Assembly (NCBI RefSeq): GCF_018687715.1
Contig: NC_056752.1
Location: 2,604,001-2,668,000 of the forward strand
Direction: 5' to 3'
Length of the DNA: 64,000 bases
From: Carya illinoinensis
Taxonomy: Eukaryota; Streptophyta; Magnoliopsida; Fagales; Juglandaceae
The position numbers and the translations under genes were made by a program. Below are positions 34,801-44,249 of the stretch, in pieces. Position 1 is the stretch's first letter; every line of letters starts with the position of its first letter. The notes below the pieces were generated by a model, which was given only the letters and a program-made list of their open reading frames with translations, was not told the origin of the DNA and did no database searches.

Positions 34801-36705
34801 TGAATGTTGATTTTCTTTTTTACACTAACTTATTGTAAACATGTGTTTGCATGTGCGCACGTCTTTCTCCCCCTAAGTGACCATGCAGATAAATATCGTT
34901 ATGGCGTTGTTCGACAGTTTGTTGGCCATGGGGTTGGGCGTGTATTTCATGCTGATCCAGTTATTCTACACTTCAGTAATTTTCCTAAGCTTTTATATTG
35001 CTTCTTTCTATATTATTCATTTTTGTCTTAGCCTTTGCTCTCAATGCCAATATTGATTTTGGTTTGTGAGATCTTGTTTAGATCAGATTTTATACTTTAG
35101 TTCTGCTCATTTCTTCCAAGTCATGCAAATTGTTGGCTAACATCAATGGTACATCAACTTTGATAAGACCATCCCAAACATAGAAAGACATGCCATTTGA
35201 CCTAAATGCAACTTGCCATGCTATTCTATGATCTAAATTTATGTACTCATTGAATGGTCCTTTATTCAGAAATTGAAAGCAATAAAGTGATCTGAAGTTC
35301 AGTAATTTTTTCCTTCTTATCAAAAAAAAAAAAAATGAAGTTCAGTAATTCTGGTCATTGCATTTTTAATTTCTTTCAGTATTTTTGATAAGTTCTTCCG
35401 GTATCATTATAATGAATTCTCATTCACAAGATGGCCTCTATCTCCCTACACCATGTGTACATTTTCCACGGTAGCTCTGGCATACTCTGTTGTAATGGTA
35501 TTTAATTCTTTTCAGGGAACAATGATGCTGGACGCATGATGTTGAATCAAACCTTCACAATTGGTACTTAATTTTCCCTTATGAAGTTATTTTAATTATC
35601 TTTAGTTGCCCATGGATTCTCATGCTCATGAATTATGATGTGGTTTCTCTGCAATTTTCTTAAAAGAAGTTATTCAAATCTGTACGTTTAGAAAACAAAG
35701 TAGGTCTGATAGAGATCATTATTGATGGAATGACAGAAGTTTGTCTGTGCTGACTCAAGTTGCTACCTTGTACTTTTTTGTAAAAAACAAAAGATGGCTT
35801 TATTGACGTAATTTGGCAGTTCAACTTTTTGTGATAAACTACTAACACTGACTGTAAAGATTGCATTAAATCCAATTGTTGAATGATCTTTGGATGTTTC
35901 TTGAACTCCTTGGATGTAATACTTGTAGTCAATGATTCAAACCTGATGATTTTGACTTTGAAGGAGTCTTTGACTCTTTAGATTAGTGGCTGGTCATGGC
36001 TTCGCATGATTTCCTTGGATTTTTGGAGTTAGTCAGAAATTGATTCCTAAACTCAAGGAATCCATACTATAAAGAAAATGAAAATGTATTGTTGAAAAGA
36101 ATTGTGATTTCATACGAGCATGCCTGATATTCATGTTAGGATCTCTTACCGTGGCCAGTGATTTCATAGAGCGTGTCCATGCCCAGTGAGTAGCACAGTC
36201 TAGTTATAACAAGAAGTGCATGTTTTCAAGATTGCTTCTATTCAAACTCTGCGTAGGCTTATAATCGGGAAGAGTCTAACCCTGGGAACCGGGGCCTGGC
36301 ATGTCCTTTCAATTTGAAAGGATAAAAAGAGATAATTAGACTCTGGAATGCACTTGGTGGAGTGCACTCAACAACCGCACCACAGATCTTGGGGACTAGC
36401 AAGGACATTCACTGCTTATATGGTTTCAGCTCTCATTGTCTATGTTCCTCTATACAGACTCTTTGATAATTATTCTTGTTGTGGTTACGAAGTTAATGAT
36501 TGAAATGTCTCAGATTCAGATTATTGATGATAGCGTGCATGTTTTGGTAAATTATGCAGAACCAATGCTTACAATAGGTAGCAGTAATCCTTTGATGTGG
36601 GATGATGACTGGACAATCGTTACAGAAGATGGGAGCCTGTCAGCACAATTTGAACACACGATTCTAATAACCGAAGATGGAGCTGAGATCTTGACAAAGT
36701 GTTAA
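19855..36705 (+). CDS. MAP1D: Methionine aminopeptidase 1D-like, organelle-targeted, 10 exons
   Basis: Coding exons: 19855-19960, 20322-20391, 32016-32244, 32629-32790, 32888-32929, 33416-33487, 34392-34471, 34878-34975, 35516-35563, 36560-36705. All introns are GT-AG, phases close, and the total is 1053 nt (350 aa plus TAA), matching my recollection of the length of plant MAP1D. The enzyme removes N-terminal Met from new proteins. Exons 1-2 (about residues 1-59) are Ser/Arg-rich with few acids, fitting a plastid/mitochondrial targeting peptide. Exon 3 has the [10 protein letters not shown] linker; exon 4 has [13 protein letters not shown] and CHGIPD. The five metal ligands are visible: Asp in IINIDVTV, Asp in HGDTSATF, His in GRVFHADP, Glu in FTIEPMLT and Glu in QFEHTI. 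No coding lesion was seen. Intron 2 is 11,624 bp and packed with mobile DNA. Type-I assignment is firm; the 1D subtype rests on similarity from memory. Confidence 0.93.
20511..20902 (-). repeat. Copia 1, 3' LTR (392 bp)
   Basis: Left copy on the plus strand, starting TGTAAGAATAAC and ending GCTCTAATA. It lacks the 82-bp insertion present in the right copy, which shows that insertion came after integration. Confidence 0.9.
20905..22450 (-). pseudogene. Copia 1 reverse transcriptase / RNase H (decayed)
   Basis: Fragments on the minus strand: RT start at 22380 ([30 protein letters not shown]), RT middle at 22055-21744 ([32 protein letters not shown]) and the connection region at 21662-21390 ([27 protein letters not shown]). 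RNase H below 21390 is readable but broken. The catalytic YVDD box reads YVDY, so the second catalytic Asp is lost. It is related to RNA-dependent DNA synthesis in the copia life cycle. Confidence 0.85.
22632..23640 (-). pseudogene. Copia 1 integrase (decayed)
   Basis: The frame at 23238-22903 contains [20 protein letters not shown], with the catalytic Glu of the DDE triad in place, followed by [20 protein letters not shown] and the [10 protein letters not shown] motif typical of copia integrase C-terminal parts. Upstream integrase sequence to about 23.6 kb is readable only in pieces. Confidence 0.75.
23920..25331 (-). pseudogene. Copia 1 gag and protease (decayed)
   Basis: Gag probably starts at ATG 25331 ([15 protein letters not shown]), followed by frames at 25070-24777 ([20 protein letters not shown]) and 24825-24601. 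The zinc knuckle region is around 24470-24420 ([15 protein letters not shown]). The aspartic protease motif [10 protein letters not shown] follows. Frameshifts separate the pieces. The gag ATG lies about 20 bp after the primer-binding site, a very short leader. Confidence 0.8.
25368..25836 (-). repeat. Copia 1, 5' LTR, interrupted by a LINE tail
   Basis: 469 bp, against 392 bp for its partner. The excess is a 64-bp LINE-tail insert plus its 18-bp target duplication. The last 30 bp of this LTR and the adjacent host DNA are duplicated again at 26117-26195. Confidence 0.9.
25403..25466 (+). mobile_element. Extremely 5'-truncated LINE tail, 64 bp
   Basis: Bounded by exact 18-bp duplications AAACAAAGGAAAACGAGT at 25385-25402 and 25467-25484. 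The insert reads 'cttgcccttttcatg...acttat' and ends in poly-A, the same kind of end as the full LINE at 31320-31394. The partner LTR at 20511 lacks it. Confidence 0.85.
25886..26040 (+). pseudogene. atpB: Nuclear plastid DNA: internal atpB fragment
   Basis: Translates as NIAE, stop, [47 protein letters not shown]. This is an internal part of the chloroplast ATP synthase beta subunit, where I recall [19 protein letters not shown] and [19 protein letters not shown]. One nonsense change (TCA to TAA) and several C-to-T/G-to-A-type changes are present, as expected for organelle DNA decaying in the nucleus. It is non-functional. Confidence 0.88.
26079..26122 (+). pseudogene. trnV-GAC: Nuclear plastid DNA: 5' part of trnV-GAC
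   Basis: The sequence GGATATAACTCAGCGGTAGA and the anticodon arm around CACCTTGACGTGGTG match the first roughly 44 nt of the plastid valine tRNA (GAC anticodon). The T arm and 3' acceptor strand are missing: at GTGGAAG the sequence switches to the duplicated LTR end. It cannot make a tRNA. The 38 bp before it (26041-26078) were not identified. Confidence 0.8.
26196..26827. other. Intron 2 remnant between plastid insert and LINE
   Basis: Original intron sequence with an (AAT)n/(AAAT)n tract at about 26450-26495. It also contains a repeat block at about 26636-26827, with a diverged direct copy at 31480-31680 beyond the LINE. Shared phrases include 'aaatcattataaa' and 'aataatttgggg'. Not part of any exon. 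Confidence 0.5.
26846..27691 (+). CDS. LINE ORF1-like protein (281 aa)
   Basis: An intact frame from ATG 26846. It is rich in Pro, Ser, Glu and Gln (residues 20-150), and its C-terminal part reads [20 protein letters not shown] then AALIEAGH-like sequence. No CCHC zinc knuckle is visible, although complete plant L1 ORF1 proteins usually have an RRM-like part and a CCHC knuckle. This may therefore be the C-terminal portion only, with a fortuitous ATG. Its TGA (27689-27691) overlaps the ORF2 ATG (27688-27690) as ATGA. ORF1 proteins bind the element's RNA. Confidence 0.55.
   Translation: MRAGEHFNYEGRVRQGPKPVSLKPTRKEWKARAGPRTVPVSSTHSLQQVEEVPESSMRRGQQQKLPTATTDVAESLEKAETTPGQQEKVPTEAAVDIPSPPRPVLPSETGQTAPMECGGGDDGSERTPALYEEDNQLEECETGGSEFSANEDIFLSDEENGRKNTELTEVGFVLGEELMEEQMDVRIQNPVPLNCLFPDQARVSDWVFNTVKDIQDIVGLRCDGYEEQFMALLAAIEAGHQQQRKIGSKKQRELNRLTWSMNSEGSSSRDRMKGKGLVYPK
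27688..31317 (+). pseudogene. LINE ORF2: endonuclease, reverse transcriptase, zf-RVT (broken)
   Basis: Endonuclease: [31 protein letters not shown] (catalytic Glu), FAGVYGP and [15 protein letters not shown]. Reverse transcriptase: [31 protein letters not shown] and the catalytic FADD at about 29742-29753 in [11 protein letters not shown]. The C-terminal zinc finger-like domain reads [17 protein letters not shown] near 30950-31000. Lesions: frameshifts near 27985, 28290 and 28990, and a TAG stop at 30643-30645. ORF2 nicks target DNA and reverse-transcribes the element RNA. The catalytic residues are preserved while the frame is broken, indicating recent decay. Confidence 0.9.
31411..32015. 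other. Intron 2, 3' portion
   Basis: Contains the second diverged copy (about 31480-31680) of the repeat block seen at 26636-26827, then unique intron sequence. The acceptor is AACAG at 32011-32015 before exon 3. Confidence 0.5.
32336..32386. repeat. Poly-C (24) plus CT-rich microsatellite in intron 3
   Basis: A 24-base C run is followed by CT-rich sequence and (CT)n. It is the same composite pattern as 3027-3090. It sits about 90 bp after the exon 3 donor. Confidence 0.85.
33724..33888 (+). mobile_element. 5'-truncated SINE in intron 6
   Basis: Bounded by AATTCACTA at 33715-33723 and 33889-33897. It contains 'gggtgcaaacaatttctag', 'ccaatgtgcacttgcg', 'ccgggattggtcagga' and 'cttggacaccctgtgcc', the 3' part of a plant Au-type SINE as I remember it. 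The tRNA-related 5' part with boxes A and B is missing. Confidence 0.65.
35308..35335 (+). mobile_element. 28-bp LINE tail insertion in intron 8
   Basis: TGAAGTTCAGTAATT occurs at 35293-35307 and again at 35336-35350. Between them lie 'tttccttcttatc' and poly-A. The size, A-tail and 15-bp duplication fit target-primed reverse transcription that stopped almost at once. Confidence 0.75.
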
Positions 36706-37988
36706 AATTATTGTTTGTAACTTTCCTTCCTTCAAAATTTTATTCATTTAAACAACTCTAGATTTATGTTGTCGGGCTTCTGGTTCATTTGCTACATTTC
36801 TTCCAGCCTCTCTTATAATTATGGGCATACAGACAAGAATTTGGTTTAATTTCTTGCTGCATATCATCAATATTTGGTCTTTAGAAGAAAATGTGTATCC
36901 TTTCACTTTTCTTTCTTCTCTTTCAGTTGTGAATTATTGGTTTTCTCATAAAATTAATGGAATATCTTTCTATAATAATAAACATTTATCTCACTGCTAC
37001 AGGAATAAACAGTAAATTCTCATTCCATTTCCGTTTACTCTTTCTTTCAGTTTTTGTGCATGTTGTCCGTGCAAGTCTCTTTGAAATGTGTTTATTATAT
37101 AATTATTTTAATCTGTTGGCAGTTCAAGCCAGTGACAGTTGTACTTTACAGTTGTTCTTTTCGTCAGTCCACTCTGTCCATTTTCAATGCATGATTAAGC
37201 AGTTGTGTCAGTACCTGTGTCCTAACGTGTATAGGTAATATAAATGTTAATAATGCTTCCGGGCCGGTTTATATTTTAACATCGTTTAAAAGCTAAATGT
37301 TAAATATTAAAAAAAAGGCAAAAATCATAAAAAATATTAAATGATCAATGATGAGGATTGAAAAAAAAAAAAAAAAGGCATAAATCGTAAAAAAATATTA
37401 AATAAGTCAAAAGACTCGCTACTAAAAAATCATGAATCTAGCTAATAAAATTTTTTTGACTCATTACTAAAAAAATCATGAATCTAGTTAATAAAAAAAT
37501 CAAGACCGAATTTAGCTAATAAAAAAAATCAAAACTCACCAAAAAATCATAAAATACATTAAAAAATTATACAAATACAAGCGTGATAGATTGACTAGCC
37601 AGCCGCACTGATTCTGATCGTGGCTGTTGCTTCGCTGTGCCGCCAATGCCATCAGCAAGCAGAAATAGAAACAGAACATGCAGGAGGAGTGTAAAGACCA
37701 AGAAAGTTTGGAGGGAGAAGCATGGGCAGCTCAGCTAGCTGACGCACTTATCTGTGGCCCTTTCACCAAGAGTTCATGCCATTATCACTCATAATTTCTG
37801 CACTAAAGAGATTCGTATCTATCACACACTTGAAAAGAACTAAATGAACAATTATTTCCTGTAAAAAAAAAAAATAGGAATTAATGGGAATTATATTAAT
37901 GGATTATCTTTGAAATATAATATTATTACTCTAAAATTACCTTCAGTTCTTCTATTTCATGAGCTTTTTCCTCGACACTTGCACATAT
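36706..37988. other. 3' flank of MAP1D-like gene
   Basis: Carries the presumed 3' UTR, then AT-rich DNA. A short tandem duplication at about 37410-37530 repeats 'ctaaaaaatcatgaatctag' with a period of about 49-50 bp. No coding frame. Confidence 0.45.
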
Positions 37989-38379
37989 TGTTGGATTTTG
38001 AATAAATCTGAGATTACCAAGATCTCTTATCAAAACTGTGAAGAAAATTAATAAGAAAACATACCTACATACATTTGTGATGAGTTTTCCATTCAGTTTC
38101 AATAGTTCCTGTAAAAGAGAAGAGGAAGTTTTTGTCTCTATGGAGTAAGCTACTCTCTACCCTCTTTTTAGTTAGTCTAACGTGTATTAGCCCCCTCACT
38201 TTCAAGGAGATAAAATAAAATGGCCAAAAAGGCCAGCTAAAATACTAATAGAACTCAATGAATTAGTTCTATTTAATTGGGGTGAGAGTAGGGGCCTCCA
38301 TGTGTCTATAAAATAACTCATCCCATTATGGGTTTAATAATTAAACTATAATGCTAGTCCATTAGAAACAAATACAACA
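37989..38379 (-). repeat. Copia 2, 3' LTR (391 bp)
   Basis: Plus-strand left copy. Same length as the right LTR, with no indel seen. Confidence 0.92.
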
Positions 38380-38917
38380 ATCTCCCACTTGGATATCATT
38401 ATAATTAATCACAACATAAACGCAAACACCCATTTACAGAAGAAGCCCTAGAGATAAATCTTAATGTCTTTAAAACAATAGGCATTGTCCAAAAAATGCA
38501 GTTGTAGTACCTAGTCTAGTGACTATATCGACAGGATATATGACACTAAACTTATACTCACAACTACCTGACTCAGGCATAGACTAAATAGATTATCTCT
38601 GACAGGTAATAAGCCTTGTCCACAATGCACGTGACTCAGACACGAGATTAATTAATATGTCTCAATACATAAAGTATGTCCTGTCCAAAATGGGCGTGAC
38701 TTAGGGATGAGACCAAACATAATGTCTCATTACATAAACAATCGCCTTGTCCAAAATGCATGTGACTCAGGCATGAAACTAATCAAAATGTCTCAATACA
38801 TAAAGTACGGCCTGTCCAAAATGTGCGTGACTCAGACATACATTGACGTGGATATATTTAAAACAGAATATGAGCATAAACAATATAAGCAAACAGTCAA
38901 TGATCACATAACTCCTA

Positions 38918-39957
38918 CTAACTAATTACAACAGAAGACTCTAACAATCCCAAATGAGTCACATGGTCCTGAAACAATTTTGGAGCTAAACCTTTAGTTA
39001 GTGGGTTAGCTAACATGTGTTCTGTGGAAACATGCTCAACACAAATACAAGACTCGGCTATTTTCTCTCTAATAAACAAAAACTTAATATCAATATGTTT
39101 GGAACGAGAAGAGCTTCTGGTGTTTCGAGAGAAAGCAACTGCTGCAGAATTGTCACAAAATATCTTCAGCGGCCTCGAAATGGTGTTCATAACACCTAGT
39201 TCCAAGATAAAGTTTCGCAACCATATAGCCTGACATGTAGCCTCATAACAAGCTACGTACTCTACCTCCATTGTAGAGGAAGCTGTAAGTGTCTGTTTGA
39301 CTCTTTTCCAAGAAACAACTCCTCCTGCCATCATAAAAACATAACCGGAAGTAGATTTCCTGGCATCTAAACAACCTGCAAAATCGGCATCAGAATATCC
39401 AACTATATCAAGAATGTCAGATCGCTGATATGTAAACACTAGGTCTTTAGTGCCTTGCAAGTACCTAAGTACTTTCTTTGCAGCTTTCCAGTGAGCCAAA
39501 CCAGGATCACTCAAGTATCTTCCAAGTACACCAACAACATAAGCAATATCAGGTCGTGTACATACTTGAGCATACATCAAACTGCCCACAACTGATGAAT
39601 AGGGAATCGTTTGCATTGAGTTCTCTCATTATCATTCTGAGGACATTGAGACTTAGAAAATTTATCACCCTTTACAATAGGTGTTTTCCCAGGAGAACAA
39701 GAATGCATATTAAACCTACTTAAAACTCGATTAATGTAGGTTTTCTGAGATAATCCAAGAATGCCTTTAGTTCTCTCACGAAATATCTGGATGCCCAAAA
39801 CATAAGAGGCCTCACCAAGATCTTTCATATCAAAATGAGATGATAACATGTGTTTTGTCTCAAACAGAAGCTCAATGTCATTTGCGGCGAGTAATATATC
39901 ATCAACATAAAGAACAAGAAAGATATACTTACTCCCACTGATCTTTAAATATATGCA
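38918..39957 (-). pseudogene. Copia 2 RT C-terminal part and RNase H
   Basis: Minus strand: the RT active site LVLYVDDILLAAND is intact at about 39880-39930. KDLGEASYVLGIQIFRERTK and the connection region follow at 39849-39577. After a frameshift near 39612 comes YSSVVGSLMYAQVCTRPDIA, then RNase H with YSDADFAGCLDARKSTSGYV, ASSTMEVEYVACYEA and CDNSAAVAFSRN. An in-frame TAA near 39960 separates this part from the upstream RT. Confidence 0.9.
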
Positions 39958-41277
39958 TTAATTAACAAGGTTCTCCTTGAAATCACAAGAGGTAACAATC
40001 TCGTCAAACTTCAAGTAACATTGTCTTGATGCCTGCTTAAGCCCATAAATGGACTTATTAAGCTTACATACCATGTGTTCCTTTCCTTCCACTTGAAAAC
40101 CATCTGGTTGCTTCATGTACACATCCTTAAATAGATATCCATTGAGAAAAGCTGTTTTGACATCCATTTGATGCAGCTCGAGATCAAAATGAGCTACCAA
40201 TGCCATAATAATCCGAAAAGAATCTTTGGTAGAAACAGGTGAGAAAGTGTCTTTATAATCAATACCTTCTCTTTGGTTAAAGCCCTTAGCAACAAGTCTA
40301 GCTTTATACCTTTCTACTTGACCTTCAAAATTATACTTGGTCTTAAAAACCCATTTGCAACCAATTGGCCTATAGCCACATGGTAGTTCAACTAAGTCCC
40401 ATACACTGTTTCGACACATCGATGCCATCTCATCATGCATAGCATCTATCCAATATGAAAATTGAGGACTATCAATAGCCTCATTAAAAGAGACTGGATC
40501 AAGAGACATACTAGTATTAAACTCATGCTCCTGCAAATAGACAATATAATCATTAGAAATTGCTGGTCTACGACTTCTTTGTGATCTCCTCAAAACAATA
40601 TCATATGTTCTCATATCAACATCAGCTATAGCGTCAACAACCTGGTCTTGGACAATAGTACTGGTTCCCTCTGTCAATGGTGGTGCAGCAACTGCTGGGG
40701 AAGTAACCTGAACAGGTACAACAACACGCTCCTCCCTAAATACAATTTCACGTGTCGTTGAACTCCCACTGTCACTAACATCCTCAAAGAAGATGGCTCG
40801 ATCAGATTCAATAATTCTAATAACATTAGAAGGGCAATAGAATCTAGAGCCTCTTGATCCCACACAATAACTAACAAAATAACCAGTAATGGTCTTAGGA
40901 TCAAGTTTCTTCTGCTGAGGATTATAATGCCTTATTTCTGCTTTACAGCCCCAAACACGGAAATGATGCAAACTAGGTCTCTTACCTGACCATAACTCAT
41001 ATGGAGTTTTAGGAACTGATTTACTTGGCACTTGATTCAAAATATATGTAGCAGTTTTCAGAGCCTCACCCCACAAAAATTCAGGCAAAAGGCAAAGTGG
41101 AATGACTAAGCATACACCACACCATATCCATGAGAGTACGATTTCTTCTTTTTGCAATACCATTCTGTTTAGGAGTTCTAGGCATTGTGTACTGAGCCTC
41201 GATACCACATGCCTCGAGAAATCTAGCAAAAGGTCCAGGATTTCTACCAATTTCATCATATCTCCCATAAAACTCAC
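39958..41277 (-). pseudogene. Copia 2 integrase C-terminal part and RT N-terminal part
   Basis: The frame reads through the integrase C-terminal region ([32 protein letters not shown]). A linker follows, then [62 protein letters not shown] and [20 protein letters not shown]. About 400 residues are uninterrupted. The first roughly 60 residues (41277 to about 41100) are out of frame with the integrase core. Confidence 0.88.
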
Positions 41278-41446
41278 ATCCTCTATCTGATCTTACCGCT
41301 TTGATTTTCTTATTTTTCTGGAGTTGCACAGCAGCCTTAAAAACCTTAAAAGCTTCCAATGAGTCTGATTTTTCTCGAATGAGTTCAATACAACCATAAC
41401 GAGAATAATCATCAATAAAGGTAATGAAGTATCTATAATTTCCCAA
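41081..41446 (-). pseudogene. Copia 2 integrase core, catalytic Glu replaced
   Basis: Contains YFITFIDDYSRYGCIELI and [15 protein letters not shown], the two Asp positions of the DDE triad, then [20 protein letters not shown]. The family consensus at the last block is QQNGVAERRNRT; here the catalytic Glu is Lys. A frameshift near 41.1 kb follows. Integrase inserts the cDNA into the genome, and this copy should be catalytically dead. Confidence 0.85.
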
Positions 41447-41518
41447 AGCGGCAGGTGAAATGGGACCACAAATATCAGTATGAATTAAATCTAGAATCTC
41501 CTGACTTCTACTAATCTT

Positions 41519-42889
41519 TTACTTTCTAGTTTTCGCTGGAAGTTTCCCTTTGATACAAGCAACACAAGTTTCAAAATCAGAAAAATTCAAGTCAACTAGA
41601 ATGCCATCTTTAATCAACATTTCCATTCTTTCTCTAGAAATATGACCCAACCTTTTGTGCCACAACATGGAAGAATTCTTATTGGATCTAGTACGTTTAG
41701 AGCCAACTACAGTATTCACAACAGAAACACTAGAAGAAGCAGGAAGTAAGTCGATTTTATATAAACCATCATACAAGGTAGCAGTACCAACTATAATACA
41801 GTCATAAAAGATTGTAGCCTTTCCATTTCCAAAATGAAAAACATATCCACATTTGTCCAAAACAGACACAGAGACTAGATTTCTTCTGATGGAAGGTATA
41901 AAAGCGGCATCAGACAAGTTCAAAACATGCTTAGAAGCCAAAATAGGTCTGATTGTACCAATGTGTTCAACTTCAACCTTCACCCCATTGCCCATATTTA
42001 CTACTAACTCTGTGTCATTTGGTCTTCTGCGATTCCTTAGCTCCTGCAAAGAATTTGTAGTGTGAATGGTTGCACCAGTATCTAGCCACCAAGTATCAGA
42101 AGGTACATCGACTAGATTAGACTCAAAACACACTAGTAGTGAATGTGTACCTTTCTTATCTATCCAAGCCTTAAATCTTCTACAATCAATCCTCTTGTGC
42201 CCAAACAAATGACAAAAGTTGCACTTTCCCTTAAAGACTTCCTTCTTAGGCCCATTTGGAACACTCATACCAGCTTGTTGAGGAGGCTTTCCATATTTCT
42301 TCATCTTATGGAAGTTGCTACTATTACTCTTGAAGAACTTCTTCTTCTCTTTATCAACAGTTACCATAAAGGCAGCATGAGACTTGGCCTTTTTCATCAT
42401 CTCCTCTTCTTGAGTTACAATAGCAGTCATTTCACTCAAACTCCATTCATCTTTCTGACCATTATAAGTGGTCTTGAGTGCATCAAACTGAGGTGGTAAA
42501 GATTCAAGCACTTGCCATACAAGAAAGCTCTCTGCTAACTCAACTTTCATTCCTTTGAGCTTATTAAATAAGTGAGTAAGCTTCATGATATGCTCTCGGA
42601 CTCCACTAACCCCATCATAGGTTGTGGTAGTAAGAAGTTTCATCAAAGTTCCCTTCTCTGCCTTGTCAAACTTAATAAATTTCTTCCCAACAGCATCAAG
42701 ATATTCTTTAGCACTATCAGTATCAGCTATGCTTAGCCTGATAGACTTGTCAATAGTATACTTCATAATCATGAGACAAGTCCTATTAGAATGCACCCAT
42801 TGCTCATAACGAGTCTTTTCAGCCGCAGAACTTTCACTAGTGGGCTCAACAGGCGCATCGATCCTCAAATCCAAATTCATAATAGCCAA
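41519..42889 (-). CDS. Copia 2 gag-protease polyprotein segment (456 aa, open)
   Basis: Open for 456 codons. A UBN2-type gag region comes first (KLLTTTTYDGVSGVREHIMK, LESLPPQFDALKTTYNG), then a CCHC knuckle CNFCHLFGHKRIDC (about residues 225-240). The aspartic protease motif DTWWLDTGATIHTTN follows, then the gag_pre-integrase block MLWHKRLGHISRERM and CVACIKGK. TTACTTTCT follows the last codons and a stop separates it from the integrase. A methionine slightly upstream could be the true start. Gag packages the element RNA and the protease cuts the polyprotein. Confidence 0.85.
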   Translation of the reverse strand: MAIMNLDLRIDAPVEPTSESSAAEKTRYEQWVHSNRTCLMIMKYTIDKSIRLSIADTDSAKEYLDAVGKKFIKFDKAEKGTLMKLLTTTTYDGVSGVREHIMKLTHLFNKLKGMKVELAESFLVWQVLESLPPQFDALKTTYNGQKDEWSLSEMTAIVTQEEEMMKKAKSHAAFMVTVDKEKKKFFKSNSSNFHKMKKYGKPPQQAGMSVPNGPKKEVFKGKCNFCHLFGHKRIDCRRFKAWIDKKGTHSLLVCFESNLVDVPSDTWWLDTGATIHTTNSLQELRNRRRPNDTELVVNMGNGVKVEVEHIGTIRPILASKHVLNLSDAAFIPSIRRNLVSVSVLDKCGYVFHFGNGKATIFYDCIIVGTATLYDGLYKIDLLPASSSVSVVNTVVGSKRTRSNKNSSMLWHKRLGHISRERMEMLIKDGILVDLNFSDFETCVACIKGKLPAKTRK

Positions 42890-43557
42890 ATTAATAGTGA
42901 GAGACTCATATCAATCCTCATAAGTGGTTCCTGTCAAACTCTTAATGGCAGATAAAGAGAGAGACATAGCCGCATTGCCATAAGCTGAGGAGAATATAAT
43001 AAAAAATTATTATGCATGTGGAATAAGAAACATGCACCCATAAATGTCTCAAGGTAATCTTATATCCATATGCCAGAGTCTTATTTAAAATAGACTCTTA
43101 CATACTATGCTAGAGCCCAAGATACATTAAAAGACTCTTACGCATGATAAAGCAGAATAATTAAATACAAGTACTTAAAATGACCCGCTACCGAGAGGAT
43201 AGGACTAGGCCACCAAGTGCCAAGTACTTAACTATTATCTTTATCGTCCTAAGCATCCTACCAAATAATGATTTGCCGATAGGGTAAATTCACTATTTGT
43301 ATGAATCTTAGTATAATATCATTAAGCGGAAGCATGATCAATAATAACAACTCCGATAATTTGTTATTACTAGTCCCACGAGAGGTGGGTACATAGCCAT
43401 TCCAAACCATCGGTATTACAATAAAATGACATAATCTCCATATAAGATTCTCTATTTCGAGAATAAAATTATATGTAAAAAAAAAAAAAAATCAAATATT
43501 ACAACAGCACCATTTTACTACATTTATTTATTTAATATTTTTTTATTATTATAATAA

Positions 43558-43645
43558 GTCAAACCGGGTCAAAATCAGGTCAAACCCGATGGTCAAACTG
43601 GGTGGTCAAAGCTGGGGTCAAATCTGGGTGGTCAAACTTGGTCAA
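43558..43645 (-). promoter_or_regulatory. Cluster of eight W-box cores in the copia 2 leader
   Basis: GTCAA (TTGAC on the element's sense strand) starts at 43558, 43568, 43579, 43592, 43605, 43617, 43631 and 43641, eight times in under 90 bp with 10-14 bp spacing. TTGAC is the core of the W-box bound by WRKY transcription factors. The cluster lies between the 5' LTR and gag, in the untranslated leader. Whether it acts as an enhancer is an inference. Confidence 0.5.
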
Positions 43646-44249
43646 TTCAGCCCATATATAATTCATCAACCCATACATATGGGCTTTGTCCACATTTACC
43701 TTTCTCAAAACCACTCCCTTAGACAAGGGTCTAAATAACACATGGGCCAGACAATTATAATAAACCCAATCCAAAGCCATAACTTGAATCAAAACCCTAC
43801 CCAGATAATTAACATGTCCGATCCGAGTTACTATAGTGAAAAGGAACTCCAACGCTGCAACTGTTCCGGACACTATTCTGGCCACCGATTCGGCCATGCG
43901 AACCATTTTTCCGGCCGATCTGGATGAGGAGACACCGATGAGGACATTTCCGGCATCCTCCCATGTCTCCGATAGTCCACTTTAGTCAAAAAATGAAGAT
44001 ACAAAAATAAAAAAAGATTATTTTGGCCACCAAAAGTAGCGGTTTTTGACATTTCCGGTGAGCTACACACCGGCATTGGCAACAAAAATTCAAAAGCGAA
44101 ATTTTTGGTCATCCAAGAACTCCAAAAACAAAAAAACAAAAAAAAAAAGATAAACTTGAGTGGTAAAAAAAAACATATACGAAAAAAAAATTTTCACAAA
44201 ACAGGAACTTATTTCCTCACAAATATGACAAGTTGGCTCTGATACCACT

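Noticed and set aside
36340..36370. Helitron-like hairpin (TGCACT...AGTGCA) in intron 9
   Set aside because: No CTRR end follows it and no TC start was found. A single short hairpin is not sufficient.
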